Positions 14,101 to 27,100 of a stretch of 64,000 nucleotides of DNA are shown here, in pieces; position 1 is the first letter of the stretch; the number at the start of each line of letters is the position of its first letter. The DNA is from Telopea speciosissima (Eukaryota; Streptophyta; Magnoliopsida; Proteales; Proteaceae). The position numbers and the translations under genes were made by a program. Where the stretch lies: assembly GCF_018873765.1 (NCBI RefSeq), contig NC_057918.1, forward strand, positions 11,106,862 to 11,170,861. The letters run 5' to 3'. A model generated the notes under the pieces. That model did no database searches and was not told where the DNA came from. It saw only the letters and a program-made list of their open reading frames with translations.

Positions 14101-14362
14101 GGCCATTGAAAATACCTCATGTATCTTCTTGGCCCTCTTTCGCGCACTGCCGCCATTCATTACTTCTCTCTAGACACCTGCTTCAACAATGGCCGGAGAG
14201 ACTGACATGAATGATACCGCCCACCACACTGACCACAGAGAGAATAGTGTTGGACACTTTTGAGGGGAGTTTACTGCTAAAATCATTTCCTCACAATCTG
14301 ATTGGAACCCTTACAAACCCAGCTTAACAGCCACATCGCCCGAACTTCTGCTACTAATGGTG
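11198..14362. other. Intergenic, upstream of the ABC transporter gene
   Basis: This must contain the promoter and leader of the ABC transporter gene, which is transcribed leftwards from about here. I cannot mark a TATA box with confidence. The remainder is AT-rich with short, unlinked open frames and no recognisable protein family. Confidence 0.45.
13755..13789. repeat. Short GC-rich hairpin
   Basis: Perfect 11-bp inverted repeats CTACGGGCAGC and GCTGCCCGTAG are separated by 13 bp. The words match the arms of the larger foldback at 55827-55996, so this is probably a reduced member of that family. Confidence 0.5.
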
Positions 14363-14567
14363 ACCGTTGGGATTTGGATCCTCTCCAATGACCATCCCGC
14401 CCAATGAGGCATCCAATGGCTGTGGCTGTGCTGCCGTGCATACATCCTAGCGTCCATGCTGACTTGGCATGTATTGAAATGTGTACACGGCAGCCCAGCC
14501 GTTGGATGCCACATTGGGCACTAATTGTGTGACCCCCTTATTGGAGAGATGCGGATCCTAATCGTTG
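14363..14567. repeat. Foldback MITE-like repeat, copy A
   Basis: The two halves are inverted copies. ACCGTTGGGATTTGGATCC on the left answers GGATCCTAATCGTT on the right, and GGCATCCAATGGCTG answers CAGCCGTTGGATGCC. No target duplication could be fixed. Related copies follow at once (14578-14772) and lie at about 44590-44800. Confidence 0.6.
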
Positions 14568-14577
14568 AGCTGAAGAT

Positions 14578-14772
14578 AAACCGGGTTCCTCTCATGTGAC
14601 CCCAACGCCAAAGGAGGCATCCAACGGCGTTGAGCTGTTGCGAGCGTGGGGATGTATACTTGTGTGGTGCCCAATGCGCATCTCAACATGCCCAGCAGCC
14701 TAGCGTCGTTGGATGCCTTCCTGGGCACTCCTAGGGTGCTGGACCCGCAAGAGAGGAACCAAATACGCTTAA
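14578..14772. repeat. Foldback MITE-like repeat, copy B
   Basis: This is the adjacent member of the same family as 14363-14567. The left arm (GGTTCCTCTC...GGAGGCATCCAACGGCG) pairs with the right arm (CGTCGTTGGATGCCTTCC...GAGAGGAACC). Two members side by side suggest tandem insertion or duplication of a target-prone site. Confidence 0.55.
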
Positions 14773-16114
14773 GATCTATGGATGGCATTGCTTTTATTGA
14801 AACATGAACAAAAAGCAAGGCTCTCCGGCTTTATGATTTTTTGTGCAAATTGTTATTCAAACAGTAGTAAAATCCTGCAATCACTTGCAATAAAAACTAG
14901 AAGAGGGTTTTCTACACTTAGAGTGTAAGAATGAATCCACACTACAAGCAATGAAGGGTTATGTGAGAAGGGTATAAAAGAGGGAATCTATACAAGGGTT
15001 GTGTATCAATCTTTTTCCCTAAAAGAAAAGAATTTCAAACACAATAAGCTTTAGTAGCTGGTAACATGTATCCAACTCTAGGGTGGGTTAAGCCTATTTT
15101 CCAAGTCCAGTTGATGCTATCATGTGGACTCTCCATTGGCCCCCACGTTCCCCAAGATAACTCTTGCCTTTTATTATAATAGCATTTTATATAATTATTG
15201 AAAATCATTTTACGCTAAAAAATAAATGAGAAACAAACATTAAAATTTATCAAGATGTAAAATTTTACATATAAAAATTGTCATTGTAAAATAAGAAAAA
15301 AATATATAAAAAAAGGGAAAAAAATTTACCTGGTCGGATGGATCCTGTACCTAGACACAGGAGTGTGTAAAATTATCATCCCATCGCCTGTAAAATAAAA
15401 AATCTCATCTATATTAATGCCCCTATGTGCGCCCTCATTGGCCCCCGTATTGGTGTAGGCCACATGATCAAGCAACAATCTTTTACCCTTGTAGAATTTT
15501 CGGTATAAAATTTTACTACATAGTATATGTTTTATCCAAATCCTCTTCAGGGCGCATCCAATGGAGGGACTTTTCTTTCCATAAAATGATGGGAAAATTA
15601 CAAGATTACCTAAAATTAGGTTTCAACTTACCAAATTATCTATTCTAACTCTTTGTTTAACAAAATTACTCAAAATAGAGAAGGATATTACAAAACTAAC
15701 CAAAATAGTGTTTTTTTTTTTTTTTTTAAACTTTTTTGTCCCCGAACATCTCTCTCCTCCCTCAACCCTACTGTTGTTCCTCATGGTGGTGTTGCTACTG
15801 AGCATGTGGGTGGAATGTTGATTAAGAATGGGAATGAGCAGGTCCGAGAGTAGAGTTTCCAGCCCAGGGAGGTCGGGTGGAGGCACTGAGATCAAAAGCG
15901 ACCAGATTAGAGTTGGTGGAGAGACTGAAAGATGGAACGAGAGGGGGCATCATTGTGGTGGTGGTGTTGTTGTGGCGCTTAGTGAGACCAATTGTCGTGG
16001 CAGTGAAGGCGGAGGTTGGAAGAGCTTATTCCCTTATTTTTTAAAATTTTATTTGGTAATGCATTCTTGCTAAGTCAATTTTACATTCTCTGATAATAAA
16101 AATAGTTGTTTCTA
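14773..16114. other. Intergenic, no gene seen
   Basis: AT-rich DNA with a poly-T run near 15711. Short open frames around 15623-16073 overlap on both strands and have no family signature or splice partners. I do not regard any as genes. Confidence 0.45.
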
Positions 16115-17741
16115 GGGTAAAGTACACGTACCCCCTTATAATGCACCCAATATTCCTCGTACCCCCTGAGGTTTTGAAAATTCCATGTACCACTTCTGCA
16201 AATTCCACGTATCACCTCTACTTTACACCCCTAATTCCAGATAAGTCCAAACCGTTAAGTGCAAAAAACTTGACCATTTACCCTTTCTTTTATGTTTATA
16301 AATTTGAAAAGACCTAATTGCCCTGATTTATTTGTTCATAATATGAAAAGACCTTTTTGCCCTAACCTTATTTGATAAGACCCTTTTACCTCCACTATTT
16401 GTTCTCAAGAACCTAATCTAATCTAATTACCAAAATACCCTTACTAGGGCATAACTACCAAAATACCCTCATCTTCCCCAAAATTCATCTTCCATTTCTG
16501 AAACTTCTCTCAAAATCCAACACAGACTGGTTTTTGTTCTCTGATTCCCTCTTTCTCTTCTTTATTCACCTTTTTTTTTTTGCTACTGGCGAAACACGAG
16601 GGCGAGGGTGGGGTCGAAGAAATTGCAGAGAAAAAAAAAGAGGAAAAAGGAGGTGGGTTTGAGGTTGCAGTTGAAGGTGATGGAATGAGGTAGCAATATT
16701 AGTAAATACCCACTCTCAAGAATCATAAATAAATGTAAAGACTCATTATTTCCATCCATCGCTCTAATGCGTTCCCAGCTCCTCGAATCGATCAAATACC
16801 CACACACGCGAAGCTTCTATTCTCTGTATCTATAATTAATTAGCTTCTTTAGTGGTTTAGCTTCCTTGTTCCGTGTCTGAAGTGAACTCTGAGCTTCTTT
16901 GTGAGCTGAACTTGGTTTCTTATTCTGTTATAGCTATTGCTGTTGTGATTGATTCTTTTACTTCTTTATGGGTACTGGGTTCAATGGAAAGCACTTTGTT
17001 TCGCTTCTTTTAGTTCTTGAAAATGTGGGTTTTGTTTGATTGGTGGTTGCGGTGGAAGAATTGGAGAAAGAATCATTAGAACCAGATCTTAGACCTCCAC
17101 AGCGTCTCCTCCGTGATCAAGATTCCGCCATTACCGCAAGAAGAACACTGGATTTGATCACCTTCAACTGCAACCTCAACCCACCTCCTTTTTCCTTTTT
17201 TTTTTCTCTGCAATTTCTTCGCCCCCCACCCTCGCCTTCGTGTTTCGCCAGTAGCCAAAAAAAAAAAAAGAGTGAATAAAGAAGAGAAAGAGGGAATCAG
17301 AGAACAAAAACTAGTCTGTGTTGGATTTTGAGAGAAGTTTAAAAAATGGAAGATGGATTTTGGGGAAGATGAGATTTGGGGAAGACGAGGGTATTTTGGT
17401 AATTATGTCCTAATAAGGGCATTTTAGTAATTAAGTTGGATTAGGTTCTTAAAAACAAATAGTGAAGGGAAAAATTCTTATCAAATTAGGTTAGGACAAA
17501 AAAGTATTTTCATATTATAAACAAATAGGTCAGGGCAATTAGGTCTTTTCAAATCTATAAACATAGAAGAAAGGATAAAATGATCAAGTTTTTAGCACTT
17601 AACGGTTTGGACTTAACTAGAATTAGGGGGTAAAGTAGGGGTGGTACGTGAAATTTGCAGGGGTGGTACGTGGACTTTTCAGAACCTTTGGGGGTACGAG
17701 GAATATTGGGTGCATTATAGGACGGTACATGTACTTTACCC
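16115..17741. mobile_element. Mutator-like foldback element with ~580-bp inverted repeats
   Basis: A 1.63 kb element. It begins GGGTAAAGTACACGTACC and ends GGTACATGTACTTTACCC. The flanks are 9 bp matching at 8 positions: TTGTTTCTA (16106-16114) and TTCTTTCTA (17742-17750). The inverted repeats extend about 580 bp on each side (to ~16690 and from ~17150), through blocks such as GTCCAAACCGTTAAGTGC and GCGAAACACGAGGGCGAGG. The unique centre (~16700-17150) looks unlike the arms. It is T-rich, with a short frame reading VVAVEELEKESLEPD, and could be captured host sequence. No transposase is present. Confidence 0.85.
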
Positions 17742-18188
17742 TTCTTTCTACCGCCTGAGAATGCGGAATCAACTTAGAATACATACCAAACACAACCTTA
17801 TGAGCTTCTTTTGGCTGGAGAAAAAGAATAAATAAAGAAGGACAAGGTTCTTAATTTTTTCAGTTGATTATTTTATTGTTCCAATCCTAGGGTATTGGAT
17901 CCATCATCCATGGTGAAGAAAAACAACAGCGTATTTTTTAATCAAATAATAAAAAAAAGTTATTTTCATTTTCTTTGCAAACCAAACATCAATCTGTAAA
18001 GAGAAACTTATAGGTGACTAATCCTGTAATTTTCTCTAAAATGATTCTAGTTTGTTTCGAGCATCACGATAAAATGATTCTATTGGAATGGTTTCTAGTG
18101 AGGGTCTTACAAAGCAGGCTCTGATCCTTCACATGCCGGAATCGAAATAACATTATAGAGATTCAAGGTAGGTAGCACACAGAGTTAT

Positions 18189-21100
18189 ATGGCATCGTTG
18201 TGCTCTGTATGGTCGATCGGAGTCTCCAATCTGCCGCCGTCGTTAACTCCTAAACCAGGTTCCATTCAAAACTCTCTCTCACTCTCTCTCTCTCTTGTCC
18301 GAGTAAAAAGCTTAATTAAGCAAGCAATGACCGTTACTTCTTCTTCTTTTGCTGCTGCTGCTGCGTGGATACTAATAATTTCGTAGTAAAGAGGTGCAGA
18401 TGGGTCCTTTCGGCTGTTCTAATTAATGCCAATGACAATAGTAACAAAGGAATTCAATCGCAAACCAATATCAGCGGCATCACAATGCGTACTTCTCCTA
18501 CCTCTGGGAATTACGAGCAGCAGTCGAAGTCGAAGCGGGTCTGGGTATGGACCGAAAGCAAGCAAGTCATGACTACAGCAGTTGAGAGGGGTTGGAACAC
18601 ATTCATATTCTCTTCTTCCAATAGAGCACTCGCGAGCGACTGGTCATGTATGCTACCCATATGGGACTTCAATCTTCTTTCTCGAAGAAATGTAGATAAA
18701 TCTTTAGATCGTTGCAGTAACAAGTTAATGACAACATGAAACTCGATTTTTCTACTTTTTCTGCCAATGATAAGAAAATTATTTATGTTGGACTTCTTAA
18801 TTCTGACACTTTTGGAGTTTGCGAAATGTGCAGCAATTGCATTAATATATCCTCTCTTCCTTGAAGACGGAGAGATTTTGGATTGTGAAAACAGAAAAGT
18901 AGCTACATTTTCCGAGATTGCTTCACCTCAACAATTGCAAGAGCTCCATCCAGTGGATGAACTGGCAGAAAATGTAGTTATTAGTCTGCTGGATTGGCAG
19001 GTCGGTTTTTTTTTTTTTTTTTTGGGTGGGTAGCTAGCTTAGCTCAAATTTACACTGCTTTGAAAGATTTCGGATTAAAGGATTCTATGCAACTTGCTCC
19101 TTCCCATTACCTCGTTTAAATGCGTTTGAAATCGACATGGATGCTTCTGAGCTGACCATTGTGGAACTGATCGACACACTCTCAACTAGACTATATTCAA
19201 GTACTGACAGGACACACACGTTTCCCTGTGTGACTGGGTCCTTTCTGCTTATTTTTCTGTACTACCAATGAAGGGGATGTTAGAGCTTGCTGTGTTCATT
19301 TTCTTCTATATTTTAAAGAACTCCATACAAACACGTAGTTCCAATAGGAGTGTGGAAGAGCTTAGGAACCTGTGGTTTATACTAGCTAACCAAGTTGTTT
19401 AACAAGATTATGATCACAAAGAAAATACCAGATGAATGGAGAATAAGCATTGTGGTCCCAATTTACAAAAATAAAGGTGATGTTTAGAGCTGCAATAACT
19501 ATAGAGGCATAAAACTAATGAGTCATATGATGAAGTTGTAGGAAAGGGTTATTAAAATTAACCTGAGAAAAAAACCTACTATTTCGGAGAACCAATTTGG
19601 CTTTATGCCAGGAAGAGCCACGATGAAAGCTATTTTCTTACTTGGGAGATTCATGGAAAGATATAGAGAGGGGTAAAAGGATATCCATATGATCTTTATT
19701 AACCTAGAAAGAGCCTACGACAAGGTCCCTAGAGAGTTAATCTGGCATATACTAGAGAAGATAAGGGTGTCATGTAAATATGTGAACATGATTAAAGATA
19801 CGCATGATGGTATGTTGACTAGCGTAAGAGTTGTGGGGGCTCAAGGTGGTGAGTTCCCAATTACAAGTGGGCTTCATCAAAGATCGACCTTAAGCCCTTA
19901 TTTGTTTGCACTTATCATGGATGATTTAACCAGAGAAATACAAGATAAGGTTCCTTGGTGTATACTTTTTTCTGATGATATTGTGTTGTTGGATGAGACA
20001 AAGCAGGGATTAACGCCAAGTTAGAATTACGGAGTATATGGTGTGTAACTTTAGTCACACTAGGATGGTTAAGGAGTTGGTGAATATTGATGAGAGCGAG
20101 ATTCCTCAAAGTGATTATTTTAGATATCTGGGCTCTATCTTAAATAAAGAAGGCAATATAGAGAATGATGTTTCCTAGAGAATTAAAATAGGATGGATGA
20201 AGTGGAGAGGTGTGTCTGGACTCTGGAGTGTTGTGTGATCGGCATATTTCTATAAAGCTTAAAGGAAAAATTTACAGGACTGTCATACGACTGGCTATGA
20301 TGTATAGTGGGGAATGTTGGGTAATTAAAAAATGTCATATAGATAAACTAAGTGTAGCGGAGATGAGGATGTTGAGATGGATGTGTGGCAAAACTAGAAA
20401 GGATAAATTAAGGAATGACCATATTAGAGCTGAGTTGGGAGTAGCTACGAGAGAGTTGTTTGAGGTGGCATGGCCATGTTCAGCAGAGGCCTTGGGATTC
20501 TCCAGTTCAGAGGAGTGATTTGATTCAGATTGAGGGAACTAAAAGTCTAAAAGAGCCAAGGGCAGGCCTAAAATAATCCTAAGTGAAGTGGCGAAGAAAG
20601 ACATGCATAGCTTAGGTCTCGTATCTTTTATTACTTCCAATAGAGTTGATTGGAGAACAAGGATCCACGTAGCCGACCCTATTTAGTTGGGATAAGGCTA
20701 CGTTGTTGTTGTATTCAAGTATACTTTTGTTGCCTGTTTCACTTCCTCATTCCCCTTTCTTCCAGCTACTTTCAAGTAAAAATGTTTGTAAAATGGGCTT
20801 TTGAAGTATAGTTATTTCATCTTCTTTGATCTTATAACCAGCTTCTCTAAGTCCCTTGTTATGGTTTGCAGGTAATACCCGCAGAGAATATTGTTGCATC
20901 ATTCCAAGGTAGTCAGAAAACAGTGTTTGCCATCTCAAAGAGTCCCTCTGAAGCCCAAATTTTCCTCGAGGTTGGTCAGGGACATTCTAGAATTTGACCT
21001 ATCACTTCATTTCCATCCAATGATTAAATTTTATGATCTACTATTGTTGAATTTGTTTTTTTGCACCTAACACAGTTCCTAATCTTTGATCTTTTCAGGC

Positions 21101-24100
21101 CTTGGAACAAGGTCTTGGTGGAATTGTTTTTAAAGTTGACGATGTTGGTGCTGTTCTTGAACTACAGGTAGCTCTGTAATGGTATAGACTGTTGCTTCTT
21201 GTCAAGCATTGCCTCTCACTGTGCTTAATATTATCAGGATTATTTTGACAGAAGAAATGAAGTGAGGAATCTGTTGAGCCTGACGAAGGCCACTGTAACC
21301 CAAGTTCAAATAGCTGGAATGGGTGATCGTGTGTGCGTGGATCTTTGTAGCCTCATGAGACCTGGTGAAGGACTTCTGGTTTGTCTTGCATGCTCCTAGT
21401 TTCTCCACTATATTCATGAGGCTTGAACAGTTTCCATTGACCTCCAATATGTATATCACGATTCTTACTGCGAAAACTATCATTTATAGGTTGGGTCCTT
21501 TGCCAGAGGGCTTTTCCTTGTTCACTCAGAATGCTTGGAGTCAAATTATATTGCTAGCAGGCCTTTCAGAGTCAATGCGGTAAGTGTTGGAGTGACTACA
21601 AGTTATAATAATTAGATGTGGCACAAGGTAATGTGTTGACTTGAATCAGTCCACATCAATTGTCATAGCCAGGTGCAGAGGTGTTTCAGTTACATCTTGT
21701 TGCTGATTACCAAATATATATTTCTGTGGTTTCTGCCTTTTGTTTATTTTTTGTGATTCTAAGACATGACGTGTTCTTCTATTTCTTAAGTTTGAATGGT
21801 TGAGTTTGGCATTGAACCTAGGAATGAAGTTCTTTGCAATTTTACAGGGCCCAGTACACGCCTATGTTGCTGTTCCAGGAGGTAAAACTTGTTATCTTTC
21901 AGAGTTGCAAGCAGGTAAAGAGGTTCTTTTAGTTGATCAAAATGGTCTGCAACGGACAGCAGTTGTGGGGCGTGTAAAGATAGAGACAAGACCACTTATC
22001 CTTGTGGAGGCAATGGTTTGCATTTATTATTCAAATACAGCTATTACTTGAATACGGAAGTCCCAAGTTTAGGAGCACTTCGTGTTAATTTCAGTCACCA
22101 AGCATTGACAGGATTGCAAGATGGTGATCTATTTTCTACAAAATATGGGATTGGGATCTCTCGTGAAGACCTTTGAGTGGTGGTTTGTTCAAGCTATTTC
22201 TTATGAACTAGTACTACACATTACCTGGGTTCCCCTTACATAAAACCTACTTCTATGGCTAAATATGGTGGAATGGAAGAAACAGGTTTCTTATAGCCAA
22301 ACCCAATTAGTTGGAAGAAGGCCTAGATTGAGTTGAGCAATGCAAAAAGTCTAGCCAGGCAACCGTAGAATAAATAGCGTGCAGCAGGAATAAACAAAAA
22401 AAAAAAGTGCTTTCTTCAGCGAAGCACATCATGCTACTGGAATCTTGTTGGTTTTCTTTTCTCTAATCTCACTATCTCAAGTACTTCTTTTCAGGGGTTG
22501 TAATCCTGCTTGGGTTCTTGCAGAGAAAATTGTGGGGTAACCTTCTGAAAAGTCTAAAGTAAAAAATATGGTACTAAACTACGATTCAAGAATACACTTT
22601 GTAGCATAGGTGCCAACTATATTGATGTTTACTGGGATTTGGCCTGTCAAATTCTTGAAGTTACACCATGGGTGCACAGAAATATAAAGGTTTGGAAGTT
22701 AAAAAATAATTTCAACAAAGGAAAACTTGAAAAGAGCAATCCTAACGAAAAACTGAAGAAAATTAATTATGAACTGAACATACAGAGAAATAGAAATCAG
22801 AAAGATGAAGTAGAACCCAAATATTAGAGGATAGAGACAACCAGATAGACTTGGCTGTCCATCAATTTTTTGCAATATCAAGGAGCTAGAATTCTTAATT
22901 TTGAGGTTTGTGGTGTCACTGATCATCAAAATGGGGAAATGATTGAAAAGAAGACTTGAAATTGACTGAAGAATAAAGAAATCCTGGAACCCTAAAAGCA
23001 TGTCTTCTATTTTATTACCAAACATAGATTTTGGACTTTCCAGAAGGATGACTTCCCACATTTTGCATTTTGCCATGCTTTTAGATTTAACTAAGTAGGA
23101 TAGTTAAGTGTGTTGTTTTTTTTTTTGCTATCTTTGCAAGTCATGAATGCATGAGAAGCATTCTACACTTCGAATTGATTATTTGAATAAACTGTACATA
23201 GCCATGACCCAGAAATGACAATACATGTATATCTAATAGTAATCAAGAACCTGCTACTGACTAGAACATCTAGCTGCAAAGTGAGATATAACCCGGTGGT
23301 GTTGTGATGGGTTTCCAGAAGCCTAAGGGATTTAGGTTCTGAAATTTTGTTTAAAACCAGAATTGCTGTGAAGAAACTAAGGACCAGATTCAAGTAAATG
23401 TAATAACTTGAAATCAGAGATTTGGATCCAATGGTCTGACCTGAAAGTATGGTAATATCCTACTAGGATTAGGATACTAAATTAGGGTTCCAAAGCAGAA
23501 TTTCGATCTTAGATTATGATGGGATCAAAACAGTTTTAAAAGGTGACCAAGTCACCAAACAGCAACAAAATCAAGCGTTATCAGTGGGATATCAAGCTAA
23601 AACAAAACCAGAAACTATAACTGAAAATAGAACTCAGACTTGAGAATTCCTGCAAGTTGAGTAGCAATAGGACTCTATCAAACATAATAAGAACAATTCA
23701 GCCTTATCCCTACTAAATGGGGTCGGCAACATGGATCCTGTCCCTCCAATCAGCTCTATTCGAGGTCATACTTGATACAAAGCCTAAGCTATGCATGTCT
23801 TTCCTCACCACTTCTCCTAAGGTCATTTTAGGTCTGCCCTTGGCTCGTTTAGCTCCTTCAATCTGAATCAAATCACTTATCCATACCGGAGCATCCAAAG
23901 GCCTCTATTGAACATGGCCATGCCACATCAAACGAATTTCTCATAGCTTATCATGTATCAGAGCTACTCCCAAATAAGCTCTAATATGATCATTCCTTAC
24001 TTTATCCTTCCTAGTTTTGCCACTCATCCATCTCAACATCCTCATCTCTACTACACTGAGTTTAACTATATGATGCTTCTTAACTGCCCAACATTCCATA

Positions 24101-27100
24101 CCAGGCACCATACATCATAGCCGATCGTATGACTGTCCTATAAAATTTTTATTTAAATTTTAAAGGAATATGCCAATCACATAACACTCCGGATGCACCT
24201 CTCCACCTCACCTCATCCATACTATTTTAATTCTCTGTGAAGCATCATTCTCTATGTCACCTTGTTTACTTATGATTGAGCCCAGATTCCTAAAATAATC
24301 ACTTTGTAGAATCTCCCTCTCATCAATGTTCACCACCTCATTATCCGTCTTAGTGTAACCAAAGTTATCCACCATGTACTCCATCTTCGTTCTATTTATC
24401 TTAAACCCTTTTGATTCCAAGGTTGATCTCCATAATTCCAACTTGGTGTTAATTCTTGCTTTTGTCTCATCCACCAAAACAATATCATCAGCAAAAAGCA
24501 TACACCAAGGAACTTCATAGTGAATGTCTTTGGTTAAATCATCCATGATAAGCGCAAACAAATAAGGGTTAAAGCTGATCCTTGATGTAAGTATGTAACT
24601 CAATTGTAATTGGGAATTCACTACTGTGGCCCCCCACAGTCGTTAGACTTGTTACCGCACAATCATACATACCTATAATTATGTCCACATATTTACTTGA
24701 AACAATTCTCTTCTCTAGTACTTCCCAGATTAGCTTCCTAGGGATATAAGCTTTTTCTAAGTCAAAAAAGACCATATGGGGATCCTTCTTGCAATCTCTA
24801 AATTTTTCCATGAGTCTCCTAAGAAAATAGCTTCTGTTGTGGATCTTCCTAGCATAAAATCAAATTGGTTCTCTGTAATAGTAGTTTCTTGTCTTATGTG
24901 GGTTTCAATAACCCTCTCCCATAATTTTATAGTATGACTCATTAGTTTTATGCTTCTATAGTTATTGCAGTTCTGAATATCACTTTTATGTTTGTAAATC
25001 AGAACCACGATGCTTCTCCTCCATTCATCTGGCATTTTCCTTGTGCTCACTACTCGTAATCTTATTAAACAGTTTGGTTAGCCAAGATAGACCACAGATT
25101 CCTAAGCTCTTTCACACTTCTATTGGGACCTCATCTGGGCCTTGCGCCTTGCCTACTTTCATCCTCCTTAAAGCTTCTTTTATTTCAGACACCCTAATTT
25201 TTCATATATATCTGCAGCATGTGGTATCTTGATGAGTAATGCAATCTTCCAGAGCACTATTACTCAAAGTGTCTTCATCTAGCAGGCTACAGAAATAACC
25301 TTCCTATCTCTTCTTGATGTCCTCATCCCTTGTTAGTACTTTACCATCTTTTCTTTTAATACATCTAACATGGTCGAGATCTCTACTCTATCAAACATTA
25401 AAAAGATCAAATTCTGCAACCGTGGGCCTGTTTAGAGTATTGTTTGATTGCTAAAAGAGAAGTTTGATTTGAAATCTCAGACTGGAACCTTAAGAAAACT
25501 GAAATTCCAGCAACCAAATAAGCACAAGAACAGAAAGAAAATAGATTACTGACCTAATTAGATGATGGATAGATTGAAGAAAAAGGATAAGAAAGTAAAT
25601 TGATATGAACCAAACCTCTCACCTGGTAATAGACTAACCCATCAGCCAACCTCAAGCATCATACCAAGGATTAGTTGCATCCCACAACTAGAGTTGAATC
25701 TCACATAACTAAAAGAAGGCAAAGCCAATCTTACATAGTAAAAAATGTGGGGAGACTCCAGGCTTTACATGTTTATATAGAACTAAAGTAGATTTAAAAT
25801 AGGAAAGAAAGAAGTAAAATCAAATAGGAAACACCCTCCTACTAAAGCTGGAATTGGTGTCCTACATGATTAAAACTTTATCCAAAGTAGGAGGAAGAGT
25901 TCTATTCAAACAAGACTCTGTCCATCCTTTGCATGCGAGGAATGAACAATAAAATAATAAAATAAAACGACTCAAACTAAACCCCACAACCTAGTTCTTT
26001 CAGGTGAACCAGAACCTGACCATGGGTTCAGTTTTGAACCATAAAATGGCCCAAAACAGGACCGTAAGTCACTGTTTGGTTCTAGTTTTTCTCCTGCGAT
26101 GGTACTTATGTAAGTACCTCTGATTTGCATCATCTCTCTCCAACTCGAAAGCATTCGTCGAAGGGACATGTAGTGCATATACAATTCCAGGTTGAGCCAC
26201 TTGAAATCATCGACGTTTATCCATGTGCAGTCAGTTCTTGGACGGCCCTTTCACTTGATAAGAAAGGAATGGTAACCACCTCCCTTCCGAGTGATAGTAT
26301 ACTTGTCGTCCACAATATCCTCTCTCATCTTCAACTGGTGTAGCAAACTGGCGCAATCGTAAAGCATGTTTTGTCTCTGAGTGGTGATCCAAGTAGATTG
26401 TAAGATTGGCCACGTAGATGTTGCTTATGATCATATCAGCAAACAATTCGAGCACATAAGCATTAGATCCAACCTTTTTAAGGGCCTTGTAGAGACCCAT
26501 TTTCCATGGGTGGAGCTTTGTACTTGTGCCAGGAGAAAAACTCTCTTGGGCATTTTTTTTTTTCTTTTGATAAAACTCTTGGGCATGTCTGTAGGCTGAA
26601 ACTCCACAAAACATTGATGAAGATCAGCCGTAGCTTTGTAAGAATTATTGCTAAGGGATATACATTGAAGGACGTCAGCATGGACCTTGGAAATATGGCG
26701 TATGAACTCATCCACTTCAATACTAAAATGCATGCACGATGCTGAGGGGAACAAGGTCGGCAAATCGCTTAGGTTGAACTCTGAGAACTATCTCGAATGG
26801 AGTACCACTGATACAGTACAATACCAGCCTCTATAGAGAAAGAGACAGCCCAAATAACCCCCACGGTTTGGCTAAAGTCAGGCCCACACTTAAGTGTTTC
26901 ATTAGTCCATGATAGGCTCTGTTATAGGCTCTGTTTTAAGTGTTTTAATTCAAGCACATATCAGGCTCATATGATGAAGATAACTTAAAACCATTAAGCC
27001 ATTAAGAGGAACAAGCAGCCAGCCTTATAAAGGAAATTGTGTTCGAAGATTTCGAGGGCCCATGCGTCTGCTACATGGGTGTTGCTCCAAGTTGCTTAGT

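Noticed and set aside
18365-18739. A 124-codon frame as a separate gene
   Set aside because: Its middle is exon 2 of the DHQS-like gene (18387-18647). The ends run into introns.
26231-26763. Overlapping minus-strand frames as host genes
   Set aside because: They read as fragments of a gypsy integrase and chromovirus tail, in broken frames, next to a polypurine tract and LTR.
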